A DNA stretch of 64,000 nt from a virus. The translations under genes and the position numbers were made by a program. Below, one piece after another: positions 9,115-19,023 of this stretch; position 1 is the first letter of the stretch, and the number at the start of each line of letters is the position of its first letter. The stretch covers positions 62,001-126,000 of IMG/VR virus record IMGVR_UViG_3300038415_000014; one strand, given 5' to 3'. The notes beneath the pieces were generated by a model, which ran no database searches, was not told the origin of the DNA, and worked only from the letters and a program-made list of their open reading frames with translations.

Positions 9115-9837
9115 TTACGGGAGCTGTCCAGTTATCGGCTGCGCTCCACCTGCAAACCTGAGAGAGTACCCAGCGCCGGCAGTACCACCACCACCTGGGG
9201 ACAGACCGGTGTCGATGAACTCTCCGTAGTTGGAGACTCCGTCGATGATGTCGGTCACTGTAACCGAGCTGTTCTCAGCCACGATAGAAGCGTCTGATGT
9301 GTAAGATACCGAGAAGCTGTTGAGCCAGCAACCCTCAAAGAACGTGAAAAGAGCCTTGATATCGTTGGTGTACATGTTGTTCACACCAGCGGGCTGAGTT
9401 GTTGCGTCCTTGGTCGCAATTGGGAGTCCAACGATGTCCTCTTTTGAGGAGAGCTCGCTGAACACGATCTCTTGCTTGATATCGAATGGCCATCGGTGAT
9501 GGCGCAACGACCTTGCAAGCCCTTCAACACCACCCTTGTACCCGAGTACTTGGAAAATGTTGACCGTGTACATCAAGGTACGATTCAAGGTCAGCGTCAT
9601 CGGCTCGGTGACACCAGGGACGAGTTCGGAGACCATGTCCCCGAAACCAACCCCACGCACCGGGTCAATTGTACGAGACTCGTCAAGACCAAATTCAGAG
9701 ACAGCACCTATCTGCTGAAACTTGTTCTTGCCGACCATGTAACCGTACACCTTATTTTTCTGCGATACTACGTACCGAGTGTTCGGAGCCGTCCCTTGCC
9801 TGTAAATGTAGGTATCGAGGTCACGCGGAGATCCCAT
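9115..9837 (-). CDS. Tail tube protein
   Basis: 240 residues. The preferred start is the ATG at 9837, preceded by TTGGAG with 7-nt spacing; a TTG two codons earlier is unlikely. The protein is beta-rich, with a central ELVPGVTEPMTLTLNRT strand pair and a late FEGCWLNSFSVSYTSDAS segment followed by SSVTVTDI. This strand layout is characteristic of gp19-like tail tube proteins of contractile tails. Size and position (between sheath and tape measure) agree. The last 30 residues are Gly-rich. Unusually, six to seven non-tail genes separate it from the sheath gene. Confidence 0.82.
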   Translation of the reverse strand: MGSPRDLDTYIYRQGTAPNTRYVVSQKNKVYGYMVGKNKFQQIGAVSEFGLDESRTIDPVRGVGFGDMVSELVPGVTEPMTLTLNRTLMYTVNIFQVLGYKGGVEGLARSLRHHRWPFDIKQEIVFSELSSKEDIVGLPIATKDATTQPAGVNNMYTNDIKALFTFFEGCWLNSFSVSYTSDASIVAENSSVTVTDIIDGVSNYGEFIDTGLSPGGGGTAGAGYSLRFAGGAQPITGQLP

Positions 9838-9839
9838 GA

Positions 9840-10568
9840 TCAAACTCCAATTCCATTTAGGTTAGACTGAATCCCTTGGATCACAAACTTGAAGAACGAA
9901 GGGTCCTTTGCCCCTTTCTTGGAGTTGCATGAACTACAAGAGGGGACGACATTCTCTTTTGAGTGGGGTCCACCCTTAGAGATTGGGATAACATGATCCA
10001 TGGTCAGCTTAGCGTCAGACCTTCCACAGTAGGCGCAACTATGGTTGAACTCTGATAGAACGGACAACCATTCTTCAGTTGTAAGAGTATTCGTAACTTT
10101 AGCTAGATCAGCTCGCCTCTTCTGCCACCAACCAGGATTTCTGAGCCTCCAAGATTTGACCTTCTCAGTCACCGCTTCTGGGTTCTTACTCTCCCAACGT
10201 GAGCAGATAACCCTCCACTCTTCTGAGTGACTTTTAACCCAACTCAAGAAGTTCTTGTAGGCTCTCTCCCTGTTGGCGTAATACCAAGCTGACGCTCGGT
10301 CTCTAGCAGCCTGTTTCTGATCTTCTGTTCTAGAAGTAACCGCCCAAGACTCCCTTTTCTTACGATTCAAGTCAGTTCTACGAGGGGTTGCATACAGTTT
10401 CTGCAAGTCAGCGCAGCACTTCCTACATGCCGCCTTCTTTCCAAACTTACCTCTTGCTTGATCACCAAATTCCCCGAGCATCTTGAGGTCTCCGCACTCT
10501 GAACATACCTTTCCACCCCCAAGCGGTACTTGAGTCTCGGCAGCTTGGAGAATGGTTCTCTGGAGCAT
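9840..10568 (-). CDS. HNH homing endonuclease
   Basis: 242 residues. An N-terminal treble-clef-like element (CSECG ... CRKCC) is followed by a basic helical middle rich in Trp and Arg, and a C-terminal HNH nuclease near residues 180-228: CAYCG, then MDHVIPISKGG, ENVVPSCSSCNSKKG. The His of MDH, the Asn of KEN and the paired Cys-x-x-Cys zinc ligands are all present. The ATG overlaps the upstream stop by one base (TAATG) and has no ribosome site of its own, suggesting translational coupling. HNH genes of this type are selfish free-standing elements between phage structural genes; it lies directly upstream of the tail tube gene. Confidence 0.9.
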   Translation of the reverse strand: MLQRTILQAAETQVPLGGGKVCSECGDLKMLGEFGDQARGKFGKKAACRKCCADLQKLYATPRRTDLNRKKRESWAVTSRTEDQKQAARDRASAWYYANRERAYKNFLSWVKSHSEEWRVICSRWESKNPEAVTEKVKSWRLRNPGWWQKRRADLAKVTNTLTTEEWLSVLSEFNHSCAYCGRSDAKLTMDHVIPISKGGPHSKENVVPSCSSCNSKKGAKDPSFFKFVIQGIQSNLNGIGV

Positions 10569-12046
10569 TAGGAGAAGTGAGTTTGGATCTTGTCAACCAT
10601 CCCAGACAGCTTACGTAGAGCTACGCTGAGAGATGGATCATCAAGGCTTGATGCCTCGATGAGGGTCGCCAATCTTGAGGCTATGATGTTCAAGTCTTTC
10701 TTGGCAATCTCGCCACCCTTCTTCGAACTTGCTTCGACGGTTCTCAGGGTAGACTCAACCTTGGACATCACTGAGTCAGCAATAGCCTCATTGATGAATG
10801 GGACATCCGCGGCAGCCAGCTTGTAATAGGTGTTGTTCTTGCTCTGATCCTTGCCAGCATAGGGATTCTCGACCTTCGTCGTCTTGGCAACCTCCTCAGA
10901 GGTACCTTCAACAGGGGCCGTACCCACATCAGCCTCGTCGGCTAACTTGTAGTAGGTGTCATTGTCGCTCAAGGGCTTGCCCTTGTACGGGTCATCAACC
11001 CCAGTAGCCTGAGCAACTGCAGGAGCAGGTCCAGAAACCTCCCCATCACCCTCAGCAGCCGTCTTGGTCTTCAGATCCCCATACTCACCATTACGGATGA
11101 CTTCCTCATATCTCTTCGCTAAACGATCAGCTAATGCTTTCTTGAGTTCCATGGGAAACATAGTCCTTGGGTTGGCTGAGAATTCACGTACATAGGCCTT
11201 GACCCCATCCTCAACCCAGTACATCCAGGCTTGAGGAGCCCTATCTGAGTTGTAATCACCAGACTCCATCTTCTTCTTCAGGTTGTTGATGACGGTCATT
11301 TTCTTGGAGTGCAACGAGCTCGTGTTCTCCATGAACAGTTCGAGGTCTTCAAGAACATCCTCGTCTACAGCCGCCTTAAGAGTCTTGCCAGCTACCTCCA
11401 TGAAAAGGTCGGAGGCAGTCGTGTGGAAGGTGGTTAGATCAGCCTCAGTGGCGCAACCGCAACCCTCAACCTTGGTTAGAGTTTCTTCAAGACTTGCCAG
11501 CTTGAAATAGAAGGCATGGTTGTCACTCTGCCCCTTGGGTTCCTTGCCAAGCTCTGACACAAGACGCTTCAAGGACTCAATTGAACCTTGAATCTGATCA
11601 TTGCTCTGAGAACCAGCGGCATGTTCTTTAGCTGTCTGCTCAATCAGAGCGATCTGACTTTCGAGCTCAGCAATCTGAGCTTTAATCGCTTCAGATTGAG
11701 TCTTTTCTGGGTCCATACTAGCGCCTTTACTTGGTTGCAGAGTCCCAGCAAGCGGGGCAATCACTGAAACAGTTGGGATAAACGGATCATCATAAGCCGC
11801 CCATCGTGCTCGCTTTGGTTTCAACATGTCCTCCAAAGCTGAGAGATCCACAGATATGATGGCCTGTTTGCTCTTGAGAAATGCATCAAGCGCACTTCGG
11901 CATTGGTATGATCCGCGTACTAGTGACGATACCAACTTGAGGACAGAAACAGACCCAAGATTGACCCTTCTTCCATCAGGAAGGTCAACATAATCTCGGA
12001 AACCATCAGTAGCTACTGTGACTAGGGATTGTTGAGGCATCTTCAT
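10568..12046 (-). CDS. Unknown protein with repeated YYKLA motifs
   Basis: I do not recognise the family. An upstream TTG at 12094 would give 508 residues; I prefer an ATG at 12046 or 12040 (about 490). The N-terminus is compact (DGFRDYVDLPDGRRVNL). Acidic helices and a coiled coil follow, then a Pro/Ala linker, then two near-identical units, DPYKGKPLSDNDTYYKLA and NPYAGKDQSKNNTYYKLA, with a third related motif (HAFYFKLA) further upstream. The end is helical. The KLA motifs resemble ones in head-module proteins here and may be protease sites or short binding peptides. A virion or internal protein is possible. Confidence 0.7.
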   Translation of the reverse strand: MKMPQQSLVTVATDGFRDYVDLPDGRRVNLGSVSVLKLVSSLVRGSYQCRSALDAFLKSKQAIISVDLSALEDMLKPKRARWAAYDDPFIPTVSVIAPLAGTLQPSKGASMDPEKTQSEAIKAQIAELESQIALIEQTAKEHAAGSQSNDQIQGSIESLKRLVSELGKEPKGQSDNHAFYFKLASLEETLTKVEGCGCATEADLTTFHTTASDLFMEVAGKTLKAAVDEDVLEDLELFMENTSSLHSKKMTVINNLKKKMESGDYNSDRAPQAWMYWVEDGVKAYVREFSANPRTMFPMELKKALADRLAKRYEEVIRNGEYGDLKTKTAAEGDGEVSGPAPAVAQATGVDDPYKGKPLSDNDTYYKLADEADVGTAPVEGTSEEVAKTTKVENPYAGKDQSKNNTYYKLAAADVPFINEAIADSVMSKVESTLRTVEASSKKGGEIAKKDLNIIASRLATLIEASSLDDPSLSVALRKLSGMVDKIQTHFS

Positions 12047-12096
12047 CCAAGCGCGAGTACTCAGGACCCAACTACACTTGGCGGATAACAACAAGA

Positions 12097-12246
12097 TTAC
12101 TCAAGCTCTAACTCTTCCCAGTCAGGTGGCGGGCATGGGATCGTATCGCTGGCAGAGTCTGGTTCAAGGTCAGCGTCATACTCGACAAGGGTGAAGTCCA
12201 AAGCCCTGGTGGTATCTGATGTAGTATCTTTAGTGATAAGACACAT
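12097..12246 (-). CDS. Small acidic hypothetical protein (49 aa)
   Basis: A short frame with ATG at 12246 and TAA at 12097 fills the gap between two genes. The product is 49 residues and strongly acidic, ending PDWEELELE. It starts 10 bp after the upstream stop, with no strong ribosome site, so it may rely on reinitiation. No family is recognised. Small acidic proteins of this kind can be inhibitors or DNA mimics, but nothing here shows that. Confidence 0.5.
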   Translation of the reverse strand: MCLITKDTTSDTTRALDFTLVEYDADLEPDSASDTIPCPPPDWEELELE

Positions 12247-12256
12247 TGGTCACTAA

Positions 12257-13102
12257 CTAGATCCCCAAAAATACTTTCAGCAGGTGGGATACTAGTACAT
12301 TAGTACCTACAGCAGGGGAATACACGAAATCACTCTCGTACTTCCACTCAGGAACCCCGCCAGATAGCGACTCAACCTCATTTAGAAAGGGTATGGACTT
12401 AGGTAAACTTTCCCAAGCTCGCTCATTTTTCCTGGAAGCTATCAGCTTGCGCCGACCTTCAACCTCGGGCCCCAGTAATACTCCTCGGAGGTGACCTTCA
12501 CGGTAAAGCACCTCCCAGGCGTCAAGTGTGAGATCCAATGCCTCAGCGAGTACGAACCCATTTGTCCCAACATCGAGTACCCTAACCTCGGGTGCGGACC
12601 CCCACAGGTTGGGAATTTTACCATCAGTCAGGTACTCCCCAGCCCACTGAACCATGATTGAGACTCGCTCACCGACCTCACGCTTGGTTAGGTTTGGTAT
12701 GAAAAACCGTGGAAATGCCTTAAAGAACCCGGATGTGATGGGGTCCAGGTGTGAAAGTAGTTGGGGCCCAAAACGATGAGCAAGATCCACTCCGTAGACC
12801 AGTCCAGGAGTAGCTGGTAGGATTAACAAGTCGCGCCTGAGGAACAAGGCTATCGCCAGGATAGTATCCGGGCCCCTAACTTCACGAGCTACGAATGTGA
12901 GTGGGAGCTTGGTTCCAATGATGAGGTCCTCAAACAGACGAGTAAGAGCTCCCGGAGAGAACTGGTCGAATCCCTCACCATGGTGCTCATAGATCCCAGG
13001 TCCTAGACTCTGAGGACTGACCCCTGTCTCAAAACAGACAGCCTCTGCACTAACAACAGGAGTTTCCGGACCAATGACGACCTGGAACTGTAGCTCTTCC
13101 AC
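12257..13102 (-). CDS. Unknown protein, possible metal-dependent hydrolase fold
   Basis: 281 residues, GTG start with a weak ribosome site. The N-terminus reads VVIGPETPVVSAEAV, then IYEHHGEGFDQF and a helix TILAIALFLRR. A beta strand followed by an HH-x-GF pattern recalls the DHH/MYG1-type phosphoesterase-like proteins, where His and Asp bind metal, but the likeness is short and I would not assign a reaction. The rest is alternating helices and strands with hydrophobic cores (FVYSPAVGTNVLVSHLL). It lies in the block between sheath and tube, after the helicase and the Cys-rich gene, with which it is probably co-transcribed. Confidence 0.7.
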   Translation of the reverse strand: MEELQFQVVIGPETPVVSAEAVCFETGVSPQSLGPGIYEHHGEGFDQFSPGALTRLFEDLIIGTKLPLTFVAREVRGPDTILAIALFLRRDLLILPATPGLVYGVDLAHRFGPQLLSHLDPITSGFFKAFPRFFIPNLTKREVGERVSIMVQWAGEYLTDGKIPNLWGSAPEVRVLDVGTNGFVLAEALDLTLDAWEVLYREGHLRGVLLGPEVEGRRKLIASRKNERAWESLPKSIPFLNEVESLSGGVPEWKYESDFVYSPAVGTNVLVSHLLKVFLGI

Positions 13103-13110
13103 CCAGGGGG

Positions 13111-13941
13111 CTACACCGAGTCATCCTCAAAGATGGAGGCAATGATGGGATCCACATCCGTAGCCTTCCACGAACTAGCCGTCTTGGCTACAACCGGAGG
13201 AGGCTCAGAACTCTTGCAGTTGCCTCCACAGGTGCATGTCCCTCCACAGGTGCACTCAGTATTCCCACAGGCTCCGTCACAGGCTAGCTTAGACTCAAAC
13301 ATCTCAGACTGAAGTGCTGCTCTGACTTGATCCCGGAGGATTGCGCGAACATCTACCGAGTCCGTCCCATCCTCGCTCGCGTATCGGCGCCCGAGCCCAT
13401 GGCCCAAGAGAGTCTCAATCACCTTGCTCGCTTCCTTGGAGGTGAGTGTTCTGACCTCACCCTCATCCACTGGCCATGATAGGTCAGTGTCCGTCCACTG
13501 CTCCTCAGAGGCCCCACGAGCTAGACTCAAGATGAACTTGACTTGCTTGTCCGAAGCGGTTGGTCCCTTGGAACCAGGTTCGGCGCCCCCTCGCTCATCC
13601 CAGTATTCAGCTTTCTCTTCATAGAGTTCGAGGTAGTCTTCGATCTTCTCCTGAAGAGAATTCTTCCAACTGTTGGTTCTTTTAACGATTGGGGCTTTTC
13701 CACTGACAAGAGGACGGTTTACCTTGGACCCGTAAAACTGTATTCGAATGGCGTCGTCACCAACGCCAGCCGCGCCACCCCAGGACTTGATTGAGGTCCA
13801 AACTCGAATGATCACAGTTGGACTCAGCTTCAAGTCGTAGTAGTACTCACTGTTCTGACTACCTTTCTCAGGGCGTAACGCGCGGAAAGCCCTCTTGAGG
13901 AAGGTCTCCATCTCGGTCAAAGAGATATCGACATAAGCCAT
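13111..13941 (-). CDS. Helicase-linked protein with DUF3072-like helices and a Cys cluster
   Basis: 276 residues, ATG with GAGGAG upstream, 3 bp after the helicase stop. Residues 1-115 are an alpha/beta domain (VIIRVWTSIKSWGG). Residues about 127-190 read TASDKQVKFILSLA ... LTSKEASKVIETLL, the two-helix pattern of DUF3072-like modules often attached to nucleic-acid enzymes. Residues about 225-250 hold a dense cysteine cluster (CDGACGN, CTCGG, CTCGGNC), a likely zinc or iron-sulphur site. Its position right after the UvrD-type helicase suggests a partner or DNA adaptor, which is inference. Confidence 0.75.
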   Translation of the reverse strand: MAYVDISLTEMETFLKRAFRALRPEKGSQNSEYYYDLKLSPTVIIRVWTSIKSWGGAAGVGDDAIRIQFYGSKVNRPLVSGKAPIVKRTNSWKNSLQEKIEDYLELYEEKAEYWDERGGAEPGSKGPTASDKQVKFILSLARGASEEQWTDTDLSWPVDEGEVRTLTSKEASKVIETLLGHGLGRRYASEDGTDSVDVRAILRDQVRAALQSEMFESKLACDGACGNTECTCGGTCTCGGNCKSSEPPPVVAKTASSWKATDVDPIIASIFEDDSV

Positions 13942-13944
13942 GGC

Positions 13945-16900
13945 TTAGAACTCCTCAACGAAAGCTGGTGTCCAAATCTGTGAGGTGGAGGCTTGAACGG
14001 TCACCTCTTCAGGGTGATCCAGACTAGCTTTCTGAACATTTTCCCCGGGTGCAAGCCCTGCATCAAAAACAAATGGGCTGATACCCTTATTCATCGGGCA
14101 GACCACTTCAAGATTGACCGCAGCCCGAGTGAGAGCCACATAGGCCAGGTTCCTCTCCGCCTTCATCCGAGCTGCTTCAGCAACTGGGTCAGGAGGGGGC
14201 TCGTCTTCCTTGAGCTTGCGCTCCATTGGGAATAGTCCCTTGGGCATAAGAACTGTTACGTTCTTCCACTGAGCCCCTTTGACTGAATGCACGGTTGATA
14301 ATGAGATTGCAGGTGGCTTCTCCCTGCGCACACCCGGATCAAGCTTCTGCTGATCTTTCTCCCACTTGTCAGGATCAATTCGAAGGGTCTCAGCAATCTT
14401 CGAATATCGACTCAGCTTGTCAACGAACCCCTGAGCCACGGAGGGGTCAGTTAGGTTAGCCTGATCATGCTCGTTTGGCTTGGATAGCGCAAAGAGGAAC
14501 TGTACTGCACCAAGCCCCTTGGCGGTTTGAGCCTTCTCTCTGGTAGGCATCAAGCCCTCTTCCCCAAGCTCAGGGGGTGGAACCGAGTCCTTATCATCCT
14601 CGTCCACATCATCTTCGTCATCTGAGAAGATGGCCACGTCATCTGTGATCTGTTGTCTCAAGGATGTAGTCTCGGTCACATTTCTACCAAGTGACCTATC
14701 CCAACTGATGACATTGGACTGCATGTTGTCGAGGACGTAGTTTAGTAGTTCCTCAGTGGGCTTATTTTCGCTGATGGCAGCTCGAAGATCTCTTACGTTC
14801 TCAGACATTCCCCGAAGGTTGGACTCCATCTCATCCACCCGGTTCTTGTACATCCACTCGCCCTTACGATTGTCACCCTTGGCGTATGAGATGATTCGGA
14901 GACGATGAGGCAGCTTCAACTTGTCGGCTAGGACTCGGACGTACCTGGACTCCAAAAGGAGATCCGGACGTACCGACTTCACATCCACTCGCTCCCGTCG
15001 AGCCACGTCATTGAGGGCTTCATCAACCGCCTTCTCGATGTCGTCAGTACTCAAGAAGAGAGCCCGGTCCGGCTTCATCAGAGCGGCAACGAGAGACTTC
15101 TTCATCTTCTCGTAGTCGTTACCCACGGCCAAGTCGATGAATCCCAGGACCGCGCGAGACTCGGGGGCCTCCAAGAAACCCTTCCCTCCGCGACGTATGT
15201 ATGGGATTTCATTGATGATACAAGCTGTTTCGACGTCATTCAACTCAGCATTGGTTCTGGCAAGTACCGCAAAGTTCTCCGCATCAGACCCCTCATCGAT
15301 CTCCCGTCGGTACCTGCCAATGGTCTCAATGGCCGCCTCAACGTTGTCCTCTGGAGTGGAGACCTGAATCGATGCTCGACCTCGGTCCTTGCGCGGGTCA
15401 GCCAGCGAAGCCACCACTGTCCCATCACTGTCATGGGCGATGAGAGCGTTGGCCGCTTCGACAATTTCTGGCTGACACCGATAGTTGGTGCGGATGTTCT
15501 TGGTAGTCCAACCCTCATCAAGTGCTTGAAACAACTCTGGTTTAGCACCACGGAATTGGTAGATGGCCTGCTTCTCGTCACCCACCATCCAGATCGACTT
15601 GTCCTTGGAATCCTGGGTGATCTGCTCAGACATCATCGCGAAGATCTGATGCTGAATGGTATTGAGGTCCTGTGCTTCGTCGACCAAGATGTGGTCGTAC
15701 ATGCCCTGAATGATCGACTTAGCTTTGGGGTCTCGTTTCAAAATATCCCGGAGGATCTTGAGCATATCGTCAAGATCCCCGAGGCGCTCGCCACCCTTAC
15801 GGTTCCGATTCATGAAGTTCGCATAGGGCTTAGAGTCTGTACAAGGGGGCCGCCATCCGGGGATGTCTCCCTTGAGTCCAAGGTACATCTCGTACCAGAT
15901 ACACGCCTGAGCTTCTGCTTTGGAGGTAACCGAGGCTTTCGCCTGTTCGAGGGTAACGTCGTTACCTCGCCAAGCATTGAGGAGCAGGCCAGCCTTCTTC
16001 GCCTTGGGAGGCTCTTCGACCCACTTTCTTGGGTACTTGTACATCGAGACCAAGGAGTCGGGTCCGCATTCGATCCACATATTCCGAATCGTTTGAGACA
16101 GACTTGCTGGGTTGATGCTCTTCACCCCTTTACCGGAAGGGGCAATGAGGCGCGGGGGGCGGAGCATGTCCTGCTCCTCCCGAGTACCAAAGCCAGGGGT
16201 GTCCCTGGTCCCAACAATGAGTTTCGCGAATAGCGAATGCATGGTCCCGACTTGGATTCCGGAGGCCCCACCACCAACCTTCTTGGCGATCCTTTCCTTC
16301 AGCTCCAGAGCGGCCTTACGGTTGAAGGAGCAGGCCATTACGCGTGCTGGATTGATCCTAGCTTCCTTCACCAAGTAGTCGATGCGCGCGACCAAAGTAG
16401 TACTCTTACCACTACCCGCGCCGGCAGATATCCTAACCCGGCCACCGGTAAGAGCTGCTGATCTTTGCTCCTCATCCAAATCCCGTAGGGGAATCGGGAT
16501 GTTCTGGATGAGACTGGGATCGCTGATAGCCGCTACAGCTGCCGCGGTCGCTATACCGACCACCTTGGATTCCTTCGGTGGCTCATCAGGCTGTTGGTTG
16601 ACTTCCAATGACTTTCGGGCCGCCTCGGTAGCATTGGCCTGAACCTTGTGAATCATCTCGGCTCTAGATTCCTGATCCACCTTAGTGGATTGGGCTCCAG
16701 TCTCCGCTACCTCTTTGATACTTGTGGACTTGATCTCCGGTGCGGCCGAGACTTCATTCGAGGCGCTATCCACCGGTGAGGGGGCAAATGTACCTGAGCC
16801 TGATTGCTTGGCAGCGGCATCTATCCAAGCACGCATCCGGATGTTGATCAACGGAATAGCGGAAAATACGTCAAGAGCCTTGTCCGCGTCTTCGAGCATC

Positions 16901-17331
16901 GAGGCTGCGATTGCAGTCTTAACTTGTCGAACATACTTGGGATTATCCAAGATGCCCTTGACCGTCTGAGTCCCACCCCTGGTGAGGATAGTCCTAAACT
17001 GCAGGGCCCGTCTGGCCGCTCCCGCCGGGTTGAAGACCTTCAGGTTCAGAGCCCGACGCAACATCGAGATCTGGGCTGGTTTAGTCAGATGGGTTTCGAG
17101 GTATTCCCGGTACTGGTCGATCTGAGTATCTGCCATCCGAAGAATCTTGAGGCCGCGCTTGATGAGCGCATCCTCAGTATCGTCAATCCCAGATGTCTCC
17201 TCGGCGTACCTCTGATAGGTGTCGAGGGCCAAGAGGAAGATGATGTACTCAGCTACCTGAAACTCACCGATCTCCAGATCATCATCTTCAGGCTCACTGA
17301 CTGCTAGCTTCAGCTGGATCGGGATTAGCAT
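13945..17331 (-). CDS. UvrD/PcrA-type superfamily 1 DNA helicase
   Basis: 1128 residues, ATG with AGGA site. The first 290 residues are a helical extension absent from ordinary UvrD, ending in an Ala/Ser/Glu linker. The helicase core then shows every SF1A motif in order: Walker A SAGAGSGKST (about 302), motif Ia CSFNRKAA, Walker B ILVDEAQD (about 550), motif III MVGDEKQAIYQFRG, motif IV IRTNYRC, motif V STVHSVKGAQWKNV and motif VI YVALTRA. An acidic insertion near residue 910 (DDEDDVDEDD) is unusual. It should unwind DNA 3'-5' using ATP in repair, recombination or replication. Finding it between the sheath and tube genes is odd; a virion-packaged role for the extension is possible but only a guess. 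Confidence 0.95.
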   Translation of the reverse strand: MLIPIQLKLAVSEPEDDDLEIGEFQVAEYIIFLLALDTYQRYAEETSGIDDTEDALIKRGLKILRMADTQIDQYREYLETHLTKPAQISMLRRALNLKVFNPAGAARRALQFRTILTRGGTQTVKGILDNPKYVRQVKTAIAASMLEDADKALDVFSAIPLINIRMRAWIDAAAKQSGSGTFAPSPVDSASNEVSAAPEIKSTSIKEVAETGAQSTKVDQESRAEMIHKVQANATEAARKSLEVNQQPDEPPKESKVVGIATAAAVAAISDPSLIQNIPIPLRDLDEEQRSAALTGGRVRISAGAGSGKSTTLVARIDYLVKEARINPARVMACSFNRKAALELKERIAKKVGGGASGIQVGTMHSLFAKLIVGTRDTPGFGTREEQDMLRPPRLIAPSGKGVKSINPASLSQTIRNMWIECGPDSLVSMYKYPRKWVEEPPKAKKAGLLLNAWRGNDVTLEQAKASVTSKAEAQACIWYEMYLGLKGDIPGWRPPCTDSKPYANFMNRNRKGGERLGDLDDMLKILRDILKRDPKAKSIIQGMYDHILVDEAQDLNTIQHQIFAMMSEQITQDSKDKSIWMVGDEKQAIYQFRGAKPELFQALDEGWTTKNIRTNYRCQPEIVEAANALIAHDSDGTVVASLADPRKDRGRASIQVSTPEDNVEAAIETIGRYRREIDEGSDAENFAVLARTNAELNDVETACIINEIPYIRRGGKGFLEAPESRAVLGFIDLAVGNDYEKMKKSLVAALMKPDRALFLSTDDIEKAVDEALNDVARRERVDVKSVRPDLLLESRYVRVLADKLKLPHRLRIISYAKGDNRKGEWMYKNRVDEMESNLRGMSENVRDLRAAISENKPTEELLNYVLDNMQSNVISWDRSLGRNVTETTSLRQQITDDVAIFSDDEDDVDEDDKDSVPPPELGEEGLMPTREKAQTAKGLGAVQFLFALSKPNEHDQANLTDPSVAQGFVDKLSRYSKIAETLRIDPDKWEKDQQKLDPGVRREKPPAISLSTVHSVKGAQWKNVTVLMPKGLFPMERKLKEDEPPPDPVAEAARMKAERNLAYVALTRAAVNLEVVCPMNKGISPFVFDAGLAPGENVQKASLDHPEEVTVQASTSQIWTPAFVEEF

Positions 17332-17388
17332 TGATTTCCTACGCTGTTGACGTACTACACTGATGGGTATTTCACAAGAGATTTATGA

Positions 17389-19011
17389 CTACTTGCCTGG
17401 GTCCAGGACTCCTTCATCAATCAGCCGCCCAAGAAGATAGTCCGGGTCCGCGTAGGGCTCGTCTTCTCGTACCAGGAAGTAGCGAAGAGTTGGATCGGAG
17501 TGAATGAGGTTCTCCTTGATCCGGTCACGCTCTTGGAGCGCGAAGAACTGAGCCTCGTCTTTGAAGTAGAAGTTGGGGAAGGTCCAGTGTTGGTAACCAT
17601 GGAACTCAACCACCAAGTTGAACTTAGGGAAATACCCATCATAACGGAAAGACCACCCTGTGATCGGGTTCACTGCCCACTTTGGGGACCACTCGACCTC
17701 GTAGGCCGCTCCACCCAGAACCTGGGATAGGTTCTCCAAACATAAAGCTTCTTGAATATGCTTCCTAGATACCTCTAGCCCATGACGTTCGCACTCACGC
17801 TTGATAGTCACGAAGGCATGGTCCAGTGCGGCCATCGCTCTCCCAACTGAGATCTTTCCGTTCTTGAGCTTGAATGAGCTGAGCAAGTCCTTGTCTAGTT
17901 GAATTAGATCAACGGACCTCCAGAACTTCGTTGACCGAATCTCCTTCATGGAGGTAGCTAGCTTTTCAGCGGCCCTTGCTATCGATGGATCTGTGTCCTT
18001 GGTATGCCCTAACTTCCAACCAGCAGAGTTAGACATATTTCTTTTAGTTTCTTCAGTCTTGACTCGAATTAGAGAGTTGAGAGCGATGACTTGGGTTCCA
18101 GGGAAGACCTTTTGGTACTCACCCTCTAATTCTGGATGGGCATTACGAATGTGACTCACCAAGCTCTCAGCACGGTAACCACAAGCTTGGCAAGTCACAT
18201 AGTCTAGGCCCTCCACAAGAGTAGACCACCGGAGTTCCTCATCCAACTCAATGCAATCAGGACATCTTGACTCATGCATCCCAGGAGCGAAGGTCAATCC
18301 TACAAGTCGAGGTTTATTGCATGAGGGGCATCGAATCTCCTTAGTCAGACCCTTGCGAGGATTCTCTTGGTGCTGACGAGTAGCGATCTCAGATCTTGCT
18401 GATTTTAGGTTTTCTGATTGGACTTCAGCATTGGAGAACTTAGCTCGATACTCAACAATACTCAGGCTATGTCCAGAAGACACATGACGATCAATTCGAA
18501 CACCACGATGTCCACAGATTAAGCATCGAACGAAGTCAACACCTTCTTCTTGTCCAGCCCATACTGAGTCTTCTTGGGCTTCTTGATACTTGTCGTGCTC
18601 TCTGTCGTCAACCTGGGCAAGGTGCATAGCCAAACCCTTGATCCCTACACATCCCTGGTTACAGACCGGGCAAGTCCTATCCACCCCTCGTTCAGACTCT
18701 GAGCAAGTAGCACACAGAAGCTTTGTTGAACGAGCTTTTCGAATAAGGTTGACCTGGATGGAAGCCCCGCATGATATACAAGACTCAGTAACCTTCCTGA
18801 CTTGGTAAGTTGAACCCTTCTTGGAATGCCCTACAGCTGCTGCAGCCTTTGATTGGAGTCTCTTACCCCTAGTATCGAAAGCTTCCTTACCAAACCACTC
18901 AACCCATTGCTTTCGGAGGGTATTCGGGCTCGTCTTGAGACGAGCTGCTACTGCCTTGAAAGGCTCTTCAGTGTCAAAGGCCTGATGCGCCAACGTCCTC
19001 TTGTCCGTCAT
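17389..19011 (-). CDS. Zinc-finger homing endonuclease with PD-(D/E)XK-like nuclease end
   Basis: 540 residues from the ATG at 19011. A TTG eight codons upstream also opens the frame, but it lies inside a promoter -10 element. An N-terminal helix-turn-helix (AARLKTSPNTLRKQWVEWFG) is followed by at least five zinc motifs: CISCG...CATC, CPVC, CLICG...H...H, CPSC...CPDC and CQACG...H...H. The C-terminus has YDGYFP, VVEFHGYQHW and a later FFALQERDRIKENL, the Asp, Glu-x-x-Gly-x-Gln-His and Lys pattern of Vsr/EDxHD-like nucleases in free-standing phage homing endonucleases. It interrupts the sheath-to-tube region and carries its own promoter. Confidence 0.82.
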   Translation of the reverse strand: MTDKRTLAHQAFDTEEPFKAVAARLKTSPNTLRKQWVEWFGKEAFDTRGKRLQSKAAAAVGHSKKGSTYQVRKVTESCISCGASIQVNLIRKARSTKLLCATCSESERGVDRTCPVCNQGCVGIKGLAMHLAQVDDREHDKYQEAQEDSVWAGQEEGVDFVRCLICGHRGVRIDRHVSSGHSLSIVEYRAKFSNAEVQSENLKSARSEIATRQHQENPRKGLTKEIRCPSCNKPRLVGLTFAPGMHESRCPDCIELDEELRWSTLVEGLDYVTCQACGYRAESLVSHIRNAHPELEGEYQKVFPGTQVIALNSLIRVKTEETKRNMSNSAGWKLGHTKDTDPSIARAAEKLATSMKEIRSTKFWRSVDLIQLDKDLLSSFKLKNGKISVGRAMAALDHAFVTIKRECERHGLEVSRKHIQEALCLENLSQVLGGAAYEVEWSPKWAVNPITGWSFRYDGYFPKFNLVVEFHGYQHWTFPNFYFKDEAQFFALQERDRIKENLIHSDPTLRYFLVREDEPYADPDYLLGRLIDEGVLDPGK

Positions 19012-19023
19012 GGTGTCCCAACC

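Noticed and set aside
15433-16233. 266-codon plus-strand frame inside the helicase gene
   Set aside because: The opposite strand carries all helicase motifs; this frame has no ribosome site or recognisable domain.
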